NCBI GenBank assembly: GCA_947311745.1
Contig: CAMZLT010000228.1
Location: 1 to 17,627 of the forward strand
Length of the DNA stretch: 17,627 bases
Source: an uncultured Flavobacteriaceae bacterium
GTDB taxonomy: Bacteria; Bacteroidota; Bacteroidia; Flavobacteriales; Flavobacteriaceae
Reading direction: 5' to 3'
The notes under the pieces were generated by a model. That model saw nothing but the letters and a program-made list of their open reading frames with translations, did not search any database and was not told where the DNA came from. Shown piece by piece: positions 1 through 6,119 of this stretch (position 1 is its first letter; each line of letters starts with the position of its first letter). The translations under genes and the position numbers were made by a program.

Positions 1-977
1 ACACCTGCAAGACTTAAGGATGGTTTTATTAAGTGTAATTTTTTTTGAAATATTTTCGGATTAATACTTTCTATTAATTCAAAAGATAGCATACCGCCAA
101 ACCCCGTCATTTGTCTTTTTGCCAATTCATAATTTGAATGACTTTTCAAACCAGGATAATACACTTTTTTTATTTTGCTATGTTGTTCTAAAAACTCGGC
201 AACTTCTTGTGCATTTGCATTGTGTTTTTCTATACGAACCGCTAAAGTCTTGATACTTCTTTCTAATAAATAGGAAATAAAATGACTTAAATTACCTCCT
301 AAATTTTTACCAGTTTGGAATATTTTTTCTATAATGTTTTTATTGGAAACAACGATTCCTGCTAAAATATCGCTGTGTCCGCCTAAATATTTTGTTGCAG
401 AATGTAGTACCACATCTATACCTAAATTAATTGGCTGTTGGTTAATTGGCGATGCAAATGTATTGTCAATAATACTAATTAAATTATATTGTTTGGCCAA
501 ATCTGCAATTGCTTGAATATCTACTATTTTTAAAAGCGGATTAGAAGGTGTTTCTAGATAAATTACTTTGGTATTTTCTTTTATTTTTGCTTTAAAATCA
601 GAAATTAAATTTCCTTCCGTAAAGGAATATGAAATACCATATTTTTCTAAATCGTGTTCTACAAAATGAAAAGCTCCTCCATAAATATCTTTTTGCAAAA
701 CAATATGATCGCCTTTGTTTAAAAGAGCTAGTAATGTCGTGCTAATTGCAGCCATGCCAGAGGCGAAAGGCAAACCTGCTTCGGCATTTTCTAAACTGGC
801 AATTTTTTTACCGATTACTTCTTGGTTTGGCGTGTTAAAATACCTAGGATAACGCAAAGTATCTTGATCTAAATAAGCATAAGAAGTAGCCATAAATATT
901 GGTGAAACCGCTCCATTAAATTGCGTGTCTTTTATTTCGCCATTGTGTACACACTTGGTTTGTATCCTTTTTTTCAC
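1..977 (-). CDS. Cys/Met-metabolism PLP-dependent enzyme (cystathionine gamma-synthase/lyase type), 3' end missing
   Basis: The reading frame stays open from a GTG at 977 to the left edge of the window (325 full codons), so the C-terminus lies outside. The protein starts MKKRIQTKCVHNGE, which is the usual beginning of this family, and no in-frame ATG occurs before the conserved SPIFMATSY segment. That is why I take the GTG start. Visible family marks are RYFNTPN, ASGMAAIST (the PLP phosphate-binding region), YLETPSNP, DNTFASP, and SATKYLGGHSD with the PLP Schiff-base lysine at about residue 196. Enzymes of this fold carry out trans-sulfuration or gamma-elimination between cysteine, homocysteine and methionine in the cytoplasm. 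The exact reaction (cystathionine gamma-synthase, gamma-lyase or methionine gamma-lyase) cannot be decided from what is visible. It lies 93 bases after the CPBP gene on the same strand. Confidence 0.9.
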   Translation of the reverse strand, partial: MKKRIQTKCVHNGEIKDTQFNGAVSPIFMATSYAYLDQDTLRYPRYFNTPNQEVIGKKIASLENAEAGLPFASGMAAISTTLLALLNKGDHIVLQKDIYGGAFHFVEHDLEKYGISYSFTEGNLISDFKAKIKENTKVIYLETPSNPLLKIVDIQAIADLAKQYNLISIIDNTFASPINQQPINLGIDVVLHSATKYLGGHSDILAGIVVSNKNIIEKIFQTGKNLGGNLSHFISYLLERSIKTLAVRIEKHNANAQEVAEFLEQHSKIKKVYYPGLKSHSNYELAKRQMTGFGGMLSFELIESINPKIFQKKLHLIKPSLSLAG

Positions 978-1070
978 GTAAAATAGTGTTAGTGATGTTG
1001 TGCACGAATATACAATATTTTACAGTATTTTTATTTTTTTGTACAAAAAAATCGTAAGATGATGATTTAT

Positions 1071-2000
1071 TTAAGGTTTGTCAATCTTTCCGAAAAGGTG
1101 TTTTTTTATATTTGACCAATGGTATTTTCTATAAAAAATATAAAATAAAATAGGATACAAAACAAAAACAGGAAAAAAAGCTTCCAAACTCAAATTAGGT
1201 TCGGATGTATCTATTAGTAAGGCATCTGTTTGAAAGACAACCCAATCTTGTGTAATGAATAATGCACCAACAATATTATTTGCAGCATGAAATCCTAAAG
1301 CTAATTCTGTACCTTCATCCATTAGTGTTATAATTCCTAAAAATAAACCTGTTCCGATATAGAAAATCATAATCATTGGTCCTATTTTATCTACTTCTGG
1401 ATTTGCACCGTGCATTACGCCAAATAATATAGAGGTAAAAAATAACGGAAACCAACGATTTTTTACCAACATACCTATATGTTGCATCATATAACCTCTA
1501 AATAGTAATTCCTCTAAAGAAGTTTGTAACGGAATAAATAAAAAAGATACTAGTACTAATAGTATAAAAGGCACTGGTTTAAAATTCCAAATAAAAATAT
1601 CAGGTTCGGAAAAATAACCAACGATTAGCATAATTACCGAAATTGTAAACCAAATAGTAAACGAAAAGAAAATGCGTTTCCAATCTATTTTTTTTCGGCT
1701 AGTAATAACACTTTTAATACTGCGATTGTGAATTGTTTTCACTACAAAAAACAACGTAACTAAACCAATAACAAAGGAAAGTAGCATTAAAAATAGATAT
1801 AAATTTTTATCCATACCAACATGCATAAAATTGGTATTTGCTTCTATTTGATATTGATGCGTATCTTTAGTATAAAAAACGGCAACAATAGCTAGTGGTA
1901 TAGAACCTAAAAATCCCCAACCAAGTATCGTAACGACTAAACCACCTAAAAAACTGAAAAAATTATTCTTTCCTTTATATGCTTGTTGTATAAAATTCAT
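1071..2000 (-). CDS. CPBP family intramembrane metalloprotease (CAAX protease / Abi type)
   Basis: This 309-residue protein is a multi-pass membrane protein with about eight hydrophobic segments. It carries the CPBP (CAAX protease and bacteriocin-processing) motifs in order: EELLFRGYM with the glutamate pair at residues 163-164 and Arg168, FGVMHG with His197, and GFHAANN with His238. In the family these residues form the catalytic or metal site inside the membrane. Known members act in prenyl-protein processing, bacteriocin self-immunity or cleavage of membrane regulators; the substrate here cannot be inferred. It starts 4 bases after the ytxJ stop, so the two are probably co-transcribed from the ytxJ promoter. 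No lipobox or signal peptide is needed because the first segment (about residues 14-44) is itself a membrane anchor. Confidence 0.88.
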   Translation of the reverse strand: MNFIQQAYKGKNNFFSFLGGLVVTILGWGFLGSIPLAIVAVFYTKDTHQYQIEANTNFMHVGMDKNLYLFLMLLSFVIGLVTLFFVVKTIHNRSIKSVITSRKKIDWKRIFFSFTIWFTISVIMLIVGYFSEPDIFIWNFKPVPFILLVLVSFLFIPLQTSLEELLFRGYMMQHIGMLVKNRWFPLFFTSILFGVMHGANPEVDKIGPMIMIFYIGTGLFLGIITLMDEGTELALGFHAANNIVGALFITQDWVVFQTDALLIDTSEPNLSLEAFFPVFVLYPILFYIFYRKYHWSNIKKHLFGKIDKP

Positions 2001-2004
2001 CGGT

Positions 2005-2376
2005 TTAGTTTAGTTGAATGCTTAAAATATCGTAATGCGATGCATTTGCTATTACTTTACCATTTTTAAGAACGATAAGTTGCGGTGATTGGTGCTCAAT
2101 ATTAAATTTAACAGCGATAGCGTTAGAAATTTCTCTAAATTTTAGCAAATCTAAATAGTAAAAATCAATATTTTTGGTTTTAGAATTATTTTCCGATTCA
2201 AATTGCTTTAAAACACCTCTACTAACACCACAGCGAGTACTATGTTTAAAAATTACAACGGTTTTATCTTTCGAATTTTTAAGGATTTCGTCTAACTGTA
2301 TTTCGTTATTTAGGATAATCCAATTAAAATTGGAAATCGTTTTTGTTTCTTTAAATATATTTCCAAATAGTGCCAT
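2005..2376 (-). CDS. ytxJ: Monothiol bacilliredoxin YtxJ
   Basis: A 123-residue thioredoxin-fold protein of the YtxJ (DUF2847) family. The key stretch is VVIFKHSTRCGVSRG with the single active-site cysteine at residue 49, followed by FYYLDLL, the cis-proline region HQSPQLIVLKNG, and the C-terminus. YtxJ proteins are thought to remove bacillithiol from mixed disulfides on proteins, and bacillithiol-type thiols are known in this phylum. The open frame extends upstream to 2514, but I choose the ATG at 2376. From there the length matches the family, the N-terminus (MALFGNIF) looks normal, and a promoter -7 box lies at 2390-2397, inside the would-be extension. It is divergent from clpB and leads into the CPBP protease gene. 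Confidence 0.88.
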   Translation of the reverse strand: MALFGNIFKETKTISNFNWIILNNEIQLDEILKNSKDKTVVIFKHSTRCGVSRGVLKQFESENNSKTKNIDFYYLDLLKFREISNAIAVKFNIEHQSPQLIVLKNGKVIANASHYDILSIQLN

Positions 2377-2389
2377 TGTTTTTTTTGAG

Positions 2390-2397
2390 CAAAAGTA
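2390..2397 (-). promoter_or_regulatory. Bacteroidetes-type -7 box for ytxJ
   Basis: Read on the minus strand this is TACTTTTG followed by C, an exact TAnnTTTG match. It lies 13 bases upstream of the ytxJ ATG, so the mRNA leader would be very short. The -33 element at the expected distance is weak. The box supports the start at 2376 and argues against the longer frame. Confidence 0.55.
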
Positions 2398-2537
2398 CAA
2401 AAAGAAAACTACACCATAAAACTGAAAAAAAGTCAGTATTTCACTAGAAAATAAAGACATTTTGTCATTTTTATTATTATTTATCATCAACGGAATACCT
2501 TTTGACTCTAACAAAATGTAATTTAAAACAAAGAAAG

Positions 2538-5126
2538 ATGAATTTTAATAACTATACCATAAAAGCCCAAGAATCCGTACAAAAAGCACAACAAATTGCA
2601 CAAGGTTACGGACAACAACAAATTGAAAATGCACATATTTTAAAAGCAATTTTTGAAGTTGACGAGAATGTTATTCCGTTTATTTTAAATAAATTAGGAA
2701 TTAATGTACAACTATTTAGACAAACTTTAGACACTATTGTTTCTAGCTTTCCTAAAGTAGAAGGAGCAGATATTATGCTGTCTAGAAACGCTTCCAAAAC
2801 ATTAAACGAAGCAAGTATTATAGCAAAAAAAATGAAAGATGAATATGTTGCTATTGAGCATTTAATCCTTGCTATGTTAAAAGTAAAAGATGCAACAGCA
2901 CAATTGTTAAAAGATAACGGAATTAACGAAAAAGATCTAAATCAAGCAATTACCGAATTGCGAAATGGCAGCAGAGTTACCTCACAAAGTCAAGAGGAAA
3001 CCTACAATTCACTTAACAAATATGCTAAAAACCTAAATAAACTTGCCAACGAAGGAAAATTAGATCCTGTAATTGGACGTGATGAGGAAATCCGTAGAAT
3101 TTTACAAATCTTATCTCGTCGCTCTAAAAATAATCCGATTTTAATCGGAGAACCAGGAACAGGAAAAACAGCAATTGCCGAAGGATTAGCACACCGAATT
3201 GTAAAAGGCGATGTACCTGAAAATCTACAAGATAAAACCTTATTTTCTTTAGATATGGGAGCGTTAATCGCTGGAGCAAAATACAAAGGTGAGTTTGAAG
3301 AACGTTTAAAAGCTGTGGTAAAAGAAGTAACCTCATCCGAAGGACAAATACTTCTATTTATTGACGAAATACACACTTTAGTTGGAGCTGGAGGAGGTCA
3401 AGGTGCAATGGATGCTGCTAACATTTTAAAACCTGCTCTTGCTCGTGGCGAACTTCGTGCAATCGGAGCAACAACATTAGACGAATATCAAAAATATTTT
3501 GAAAAAGACAAAGCTCTAGAAAGACGTTTCCAAAAAGTAATGGTAGATGAACCAGATACCGAAAGTGCCATTACCATCTTACGTGGAATTAAAGAAAAAT
3601 ACGAAACACACCACAAAGTAGAAATTAAAGATAGTGCAATTATTTCGTGTGTGGAATTGTCGCAACGCTATATTACCGATCGTTTTTTACCAGATAAAGC
3701 CATCGATTTAATGGACGAAGCTGCTGCAAAAATACGAATGGAAATTAATTCTAAACCAGAGGATTTAGATAGATTAGACCGTAAAATAATGCAGTTAGAA
3801 ATTGAAATTGAAGCCATAAAACGCGAAAATGACAAGAAAAAACTAGAACATCTTAAAAAGGAATTGGCAAACCTTAAAGAAGAACGAGAAAGTATTTATG
3901 CAAAATGGAAACGTGAAAAAGATTTAATTGAAGACATTCAACATACCAAAGAAAATATCGAAAAACTAAAAACAGATGCCGAACGTGCAACACGTGAAGG
4001 TAATTACGAACTTGTTGCTGAAATTAGATACGGAAAAATTAAACAACAAGAGGAAAAATTACAAAATCTACAAACAGAATTTGAAAAATTTGTAGAAGAC
4101 CCATTAATTAAGGAAGTAGTTACTAGCGATGATATAGCAGAAGTTGTTGCAAAATGGACAGGTATTCCTGTGCAAAAAATGCTACAAAGCGAACGTGAAA
4201 AATTACTTCACTTAGAAAACGAATTACACAAACGTGTAGTTGGTCAAAATGAAGCAATTCAAGCAATTTCTGATGCCGTAAGACGTTCACGTGCAGGATT
4301 ACAAAGTACACAAAAACCTTTAGGATCGTTCTTATTTTTAGGTACAACAGGTGTCGGAAAAACCGAACTTGCTAAAGCACTTGCCGAATATCTTTTTGAT
4401 GACGAAAGTGCCATGACTCGTATTGATATGAGCGAATACCAAGAACGCCATTCTGTTAGTAGATTAGTCGGAGCTCCTCCAGGATATGTTGGTTATGATG
4501 AAGGCGGACAACTTACCGAAGCTGTAAGACGCAAACCATATTCTGTTGTATTGCTTGACGAAATTGAAAAAGCACATCCTGATACTTTTAATATCCTATT
4601 GCAAGTTTTAGACGAAGGTCGTTTAACCGATAATAAAGGTAGAGTTGCTGATTTTAGAAACACTATTATTATAATGACTTCCAATATGGGAGCAGAAATT
4701 ATTCAAGATAAATTAGAAGGCTTGGATATGAATAAACGAAATGAAGTTCTTGAAGAAACAAAAACATTGGTAATCGGACAACTTAAAAAAAGAGTACGTC
4801 CAGAATTTATAAATCGTATTGACGAGATAATTATGTTTACTCCTTTAAATAAAGAGGAAGTTACTAAAATTGTAAAATTGCAAATTAACGGACTTGCAAA
4901 AATGTTACAAAAACAAGGTGTAACATTCTCGGCAACCGAAAATGCAATAAAAGCACTTGCCGATAAAGGATACGATCCGCAATATGGAGCAAGACCAATT
5001 AAAAGAGTTATTCAACGAGAAGTACTAAACGAATTGTCAAAAGAAATTCTTGCAGGTAAAATAACTGCTGAAAGTAGTATTTTACTAGATTTTGAAACAA
5101 ATAAATTTGTTTTTGAAAACCATTAA
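2538..5126 (+). CDS. clpB: ATP-dependent chaperone ClpB (protein disaggregase)
   Basis: This 862-residue protein is full length for ClpB, the hexameric AAA+ disaggregase that works with DnaK to rescue aggregated proteins after heat or other stress. Order of parts: Clp N-terminal double repeat (about 1-145); NBD1 with Walker A GEPGTGKT at 204-211 and Walker B FIDE ending at Glu277; the long charged coiled-coil M domain (about 400-520) that distinguishes ClpB from ClpA and ClpC; NBD2 with Walker A GTTGVGKT at 602-609 and Walker B LLDE ending at Glu675; and the C-terminal ClpB_D2-small domain. The frame can be extended 12 codons to a TTG at 2502, but the ATG at 2538 gives the typical MNFNNYTIKAQE start. 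No CIRCE-like or other heat-shock operator is obvious upstream. No ClpP-binding loop is expected or seen. Confidence 0.97.
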   Translation: MNFNNYTIKAQESVQKAQQIAQGYGQQQIENAHILKAIFEVDENVIPFILNKLGINVQLFRQTLDTIVSSFPKVEGADIMLSRNASKTLNEASIIAKKMKDEYVAIEHLILAMLKVKDATAQLLKDNGINEKDLNQAITELRNGSRVTSQSQEETYNSLNKYAKNLNKLANEGKLDPVIGRDEEIRRILQILSRRSKNNPILIGEPGTGKTAIAEGLAHRIVKGDVPENLQDKTLFSLDMGALIAGAKYKGEFEERLKAVVKEVTSSEGQILLFIDEIHTLVGAGGGQGAMDAANILKPALARGELRAIGATTLDEYQKYFEKDKALERRFQKVMVDEPDTESAITILRGIKEKYETHHKVEIKDSAIISCVELSQRYITDRFLPDKAIDLMDEAAAKIRMEINSKPEDLDRLDRKIMQLEIEIEAIKRENDKKKLEHLKKELANLKEERESIYAKWKREKDLIEDIQHTKENIEKLKTDAERATREGNYELVAEIRYGKIKQQEEKLQNLQTEFEKFVEDPLIKEVVTSDDIAEVVAKWTGIPVQKMLQSEREKLLHLENELHKRVVGQNEAIQAISDAVRRSRAGLQSTQKPLGSFLFLGTTGVGKTELAKALAEYLFDDESAMTRIDMSEYQERHSVSRLVGAPPGYVGYDEGGQLTEAVRRKPYSVVLLDEIEKAHPDTFNILLQVLDEGRLTDNKGRVADFRNTIIIMTSNMGAEIIQDKLEGLDMNKRNEVLEETKTLVIGQLKKRVRPEFINRIDEIIMFTPLNKEEVTKIVKLQINGLAKMLQKQGVTFSATENAIKALADKGYDPQYGARPIKRVIQREVLNELSKEILAGKITAESSILLDFETNKFVFENH

Positions 5127-5376
5127 CCCACAAAATTCACCACTATATTATTATTTTTAGTTGAAATACAGTAAATAAAACTGTTAAATCCGTATTATAC
5201 AATTTAATAACACCCAAATTTGAGGGAGTTTGAAATTATCTTTATTCATCTGCTACATTTCAAAACCCTTGAAATATTAAGGTATTCCTAAGGATTTTAA
5301 AATTTCACATCTAAACAAATCTAATTCCATGAATTTTTGCGGTTAAACTTTAAATAAATTACCTAAAAATAATTGT
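5127..5376. other. Intergenic region after clpB, no gene recognised
   Basis: No convincing coding frame on either strand. A weak promoter-like pair (TTTG at 5229-5232, 21 bases, TACATTTC at 5254-5261) stands ahead of a stretch with imperfect dyads (for example around CCTAAGG) that runs into the terminator at 5377. The stretch could be a long clpB 3' untranslated region or a small RNA of roughly 140 bases; the sequence alone does not decide. Confidence 0.3.
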
Positions 5377-5410
5377 AAACGAGAAATTTTAAAAATTTCT
5401 CGTTTTTTTA
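5377..5410 (+). terminator. Intrinsic terminator, 14-bp perfect stem
   Basis: AAACGAGAAATTTT and its exact complement AAAATTTCTCGTTT are separated by one base (the real loop will be larger), and the second arm runs into TTTTTTT. It ends either clpB read-through or a small transcript starting after clpB. Confidence 0.8.
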
Positions 5411-5458
5411 TTTTCGACAAAAAAACACAAAATTTCTTTTTTAGTTCAATATTTTTAA

Positions 5459-5466
5459 GATATTTG
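5459..5466 (+). promoter_or_regulatory. Possible -7 box (GATATTTG) for a short transcript
   Basis: GATATTTG followed by C differs from TAnnTTTG only at the first base. The -33 position holds no clear TTG. It stands between two terminators (5377-5410 and 5591-5626) and 36 bases before the 20-codon ORF, so it is the likeliest promoter for that unit, but it is weak. Confidence 0.3.
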
Positions 5467-5502
5467 CAACATTATTTACAAAAAACAAAACATTTTTAAC
5501 GT

Positions 5503-5565
5503 ATGAAATTACATCTATTACATAAAAAGAACGCAAAAAAGTTATTTTCTTGGTGTAAAAAGTAG
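5503..5565 (+). CDS. Candidate 20-residue cationic peptide
   Basis: An ATG-started frame of 20 codons ending in TAG. The peptide begins MKLHLLHKKN and ends KLFSWCKK, with seven lysines, two histidines, and one each of Trp and Cys. It would be a short amphipathic cationic helix with no acidic residue. Its stop lies 25 bases ahead of a strong terminator, and a possible -7 box lies 36 bases before its start, so the ORF is placed as the sole gene of a transcript of about 150 bases. I do not recognise it. It could be a small membrane- or RNA-binding peptide, a leader peptide, or a chance ORF inside a small RNA. Confidence 0.3.
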   Translation: MKLHLLHKKNAKKLFSWCKK

Positions 5566-5590
5566 GTTAAAAACTATATAAAAGACATAA

Positions 5591-5626
5591 AAAAAGCGTT
5601 CAATTTCTTGAACGCTTTTTTTTGTC
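5591..5626 (+). terminator. Intrinsic terminator, 13-bp stem
   Basis: AAAAAGCGTTCAA pairs with TTGAACGCTTTTT across the four-base loop TTTC, followed by further T residues. The outer GACA (5584-5587) and TGTC (5623-5626) can extend the stem. It closes the short unit that contains the 20-codon ORF. Confidence 0.85.
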
Positions 5627-5703
5627 TTTTTTTTTGAAAAATCTATTAAAATCAAAAAAATGACTATTGATAAGTAAACATATCAAAATCAGATTTTTAC
5701 ATT

Positions 5704-5719
5704 TTCGCTAACTAGCGAA
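5704..5719. repeat. Perfect inverted repeat TTCGCTA-AC-TAGCGAA
   Basis: Seven-base arms around a two-base centre, GC-richer than its surroundings and with no T-run after it, so it is not a terminator. It lies about 70 bases upstream of the -33 box of the leader promoter. It may be an operator for a dimeric regulator or simply a hairpin. Confidence 0.4.
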
Positions 5720-5785
5720 CAGGAATTCTATTGCTTAATTTTAATTTAACTTATTGAAAATCAATAAAATAAATTTATTTTTTTC

Positions 5786-5815
5786 TTGTTTAATTAAAAA
5801 AGTGCTCTATCTTTG
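5786..5815 (+). promoter_or_regulatory. Strong Bacteroidetes promoter for the rtcB leader transcript
   Basis: TTG at 5786-5788, a 19-base spacer, then TATCTTTG at 5808-5815 (exact TAnnTTTG) followed by C. Transcription would begin near 5820-5822, placing the TTCTA-ATTA-TAGAA hairpin (5821-5834) at the very 5' end of the RNA. A second hairpin, ATTACTT/AAGTAAT, follows at 5838-5859. Confidence 0.75.
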
Positions 5816-5910
5816 CAGCGTTCTAATTATAGAATACATTACTTGTAAAGAAAAGTAATTCCTATTTTATAGTTAAGCAAAAAAATAAAATTAATTAAAA
5901 ACAAAGCAAA

Positions 5911-5997
5911 ATGACAAAAGTTACAAATACTTACGGAAATGCTCGACTAGATTCAAAATCTATAAAGAGTCTGCTTTGGATATCCATACCTCAGTAA
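5911..5997 (+). CDS. Candidate 28-residue leader peptide
   Basis: An ATG-started frame of 28 codons, beginning MTKVTNTYGNARLD and ending SLLWISIPQ, stop TAA. It lies about 90 bases downstream of the predicted transcription start and 21 bases upstream of the terminator at 6019. Its upstream stretch is A-rich (AAACAAAGCAAA), as before many genes in this window. The CTG, CTT and TGG codons near its end fall in the segment that can act as antiterminator. I recognise no homologue. It is best explained as a regulatory leader ORF of the rtcB operon; the alternatives are a small functional peptide or the 5' remnant of a deleted gene. Confidence 0.45.
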   Translation: MTKVTNTYGNARLDSKSIKSLLWISIPQ

Positions 5998-6018
5998 AAA
6001 AATAACTGAAACTATGAC

Positions 6019-6055
6019 AAATCCGAAGCACTAAAAAATGTTTCGGATTTTTTTT
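6019..6055 (+). terminator. Intrinsic terminator between leader ORF and rtcB
   Basis: AAATCCGAAGCA (6019-6030) pairs with TGTTTCGGATTT (6039-6050), 12 bp with one G-U, across the loop CTAAAAAA, followed by a run of eight T (6048-6055). It would stop the leader transcript about 65 bases before the rtcB start, so the operon needs read-through or its own promoter. Confidence 0.85.
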
Positions 6056-6085
6056 ATGTACAATTTTACCTAAAATTTACTTTTC
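6056..6085 (+). promoter_or_regulatory. Weak possible promoter directly upstream of rtcB
   Basis: ATG at 6056-6058 in place of TTG, exactly 19 bases, then TACTTTTC at 6078-6085 (TAnnTTTG with the last base wrong). It could give basal, attenuator-independent transcription of rtcB. It is clearly poorer than the promoter at 5786-5815. Confidence 0.3.
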
Positions 6086-6119
6086 GGAACATTTTAATAA
6101 CAAACTAAAAACTATTAAA

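Larger units (their letters stand above)
5821..6058 (+). promoter_or_regulatory. Candidate translation-coupled attenuator ahead of rtcB
   Basis: Four segments can pair alternatively. Segment 1, CAAAGCA (5902-5908), overlaps the ribosome entry site of the 28-codon leader ORF. It is complementary over 7 bases to segment 2 (5972-5978). Segment 2, TGCTTTGGAT (5972-5981), lies near the end of the leader ORF and pairs over 10 continuous bases, with one G-U, with segment 3, ATCCGAAGCA (6021-6030). Segment 3 with its flank (6019-6030) forms the 12-bp terminator stem with segment 4 (6039-6050). Pairing 2:3 would therefore destroy the terminator. By analogy with amino-acid operon leaders, a ribosome held early in the ORF would free segment 2 and allow read-through into rtcB. 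Ribosomes covering segment 2, or 1:2 pairing when the ORF is untranslated, would favour termination. The pairings are seen; the mechanism is inferred. Confidence 0.5.

Noticed and set aside
1034..1051. Palindrome TTTTTTTGTACAAAAAAA between the CPBP and PLP-enzyme genes
   Set aside because: The arms are only A/T runs around GTAC; too weak for a terminator and common by chance in such AT-rich DNA.
2461..2504. TTTG (2461) and TACCTTTTG (2496) as a clpB promoter
   Set aside because: The spacing between the boxes is about 31 bases and the -7 box has one base too many, so it does not fit the consensus.
2377..2514. 46-codon N-terminal extension of ytxJ
   Set aside because: It has no family likeness, contains a consensus -7 box at 2390-2397, and makes the protein far longer than other YtxJ proteins.
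2502..2537. Upstream TTG start for clpB giving 12 extra residues
   Set aside because: The extra residues are not ClpB-like, and the ATG at 2538 gives the standard N-terminus and length.
3002..3376. 124-codon minus-strand frame within clpB
   Set aside because: It is antisense to the conserved NBD1 of clpB and has no sensible protein features.
5951..5984. tRNA-like arm (AGATTCAAAATCT) in the leader
   Set aside because: Only a 5-bp hairpin; there is no acceptor stem, D arm or anticodon arm around it.
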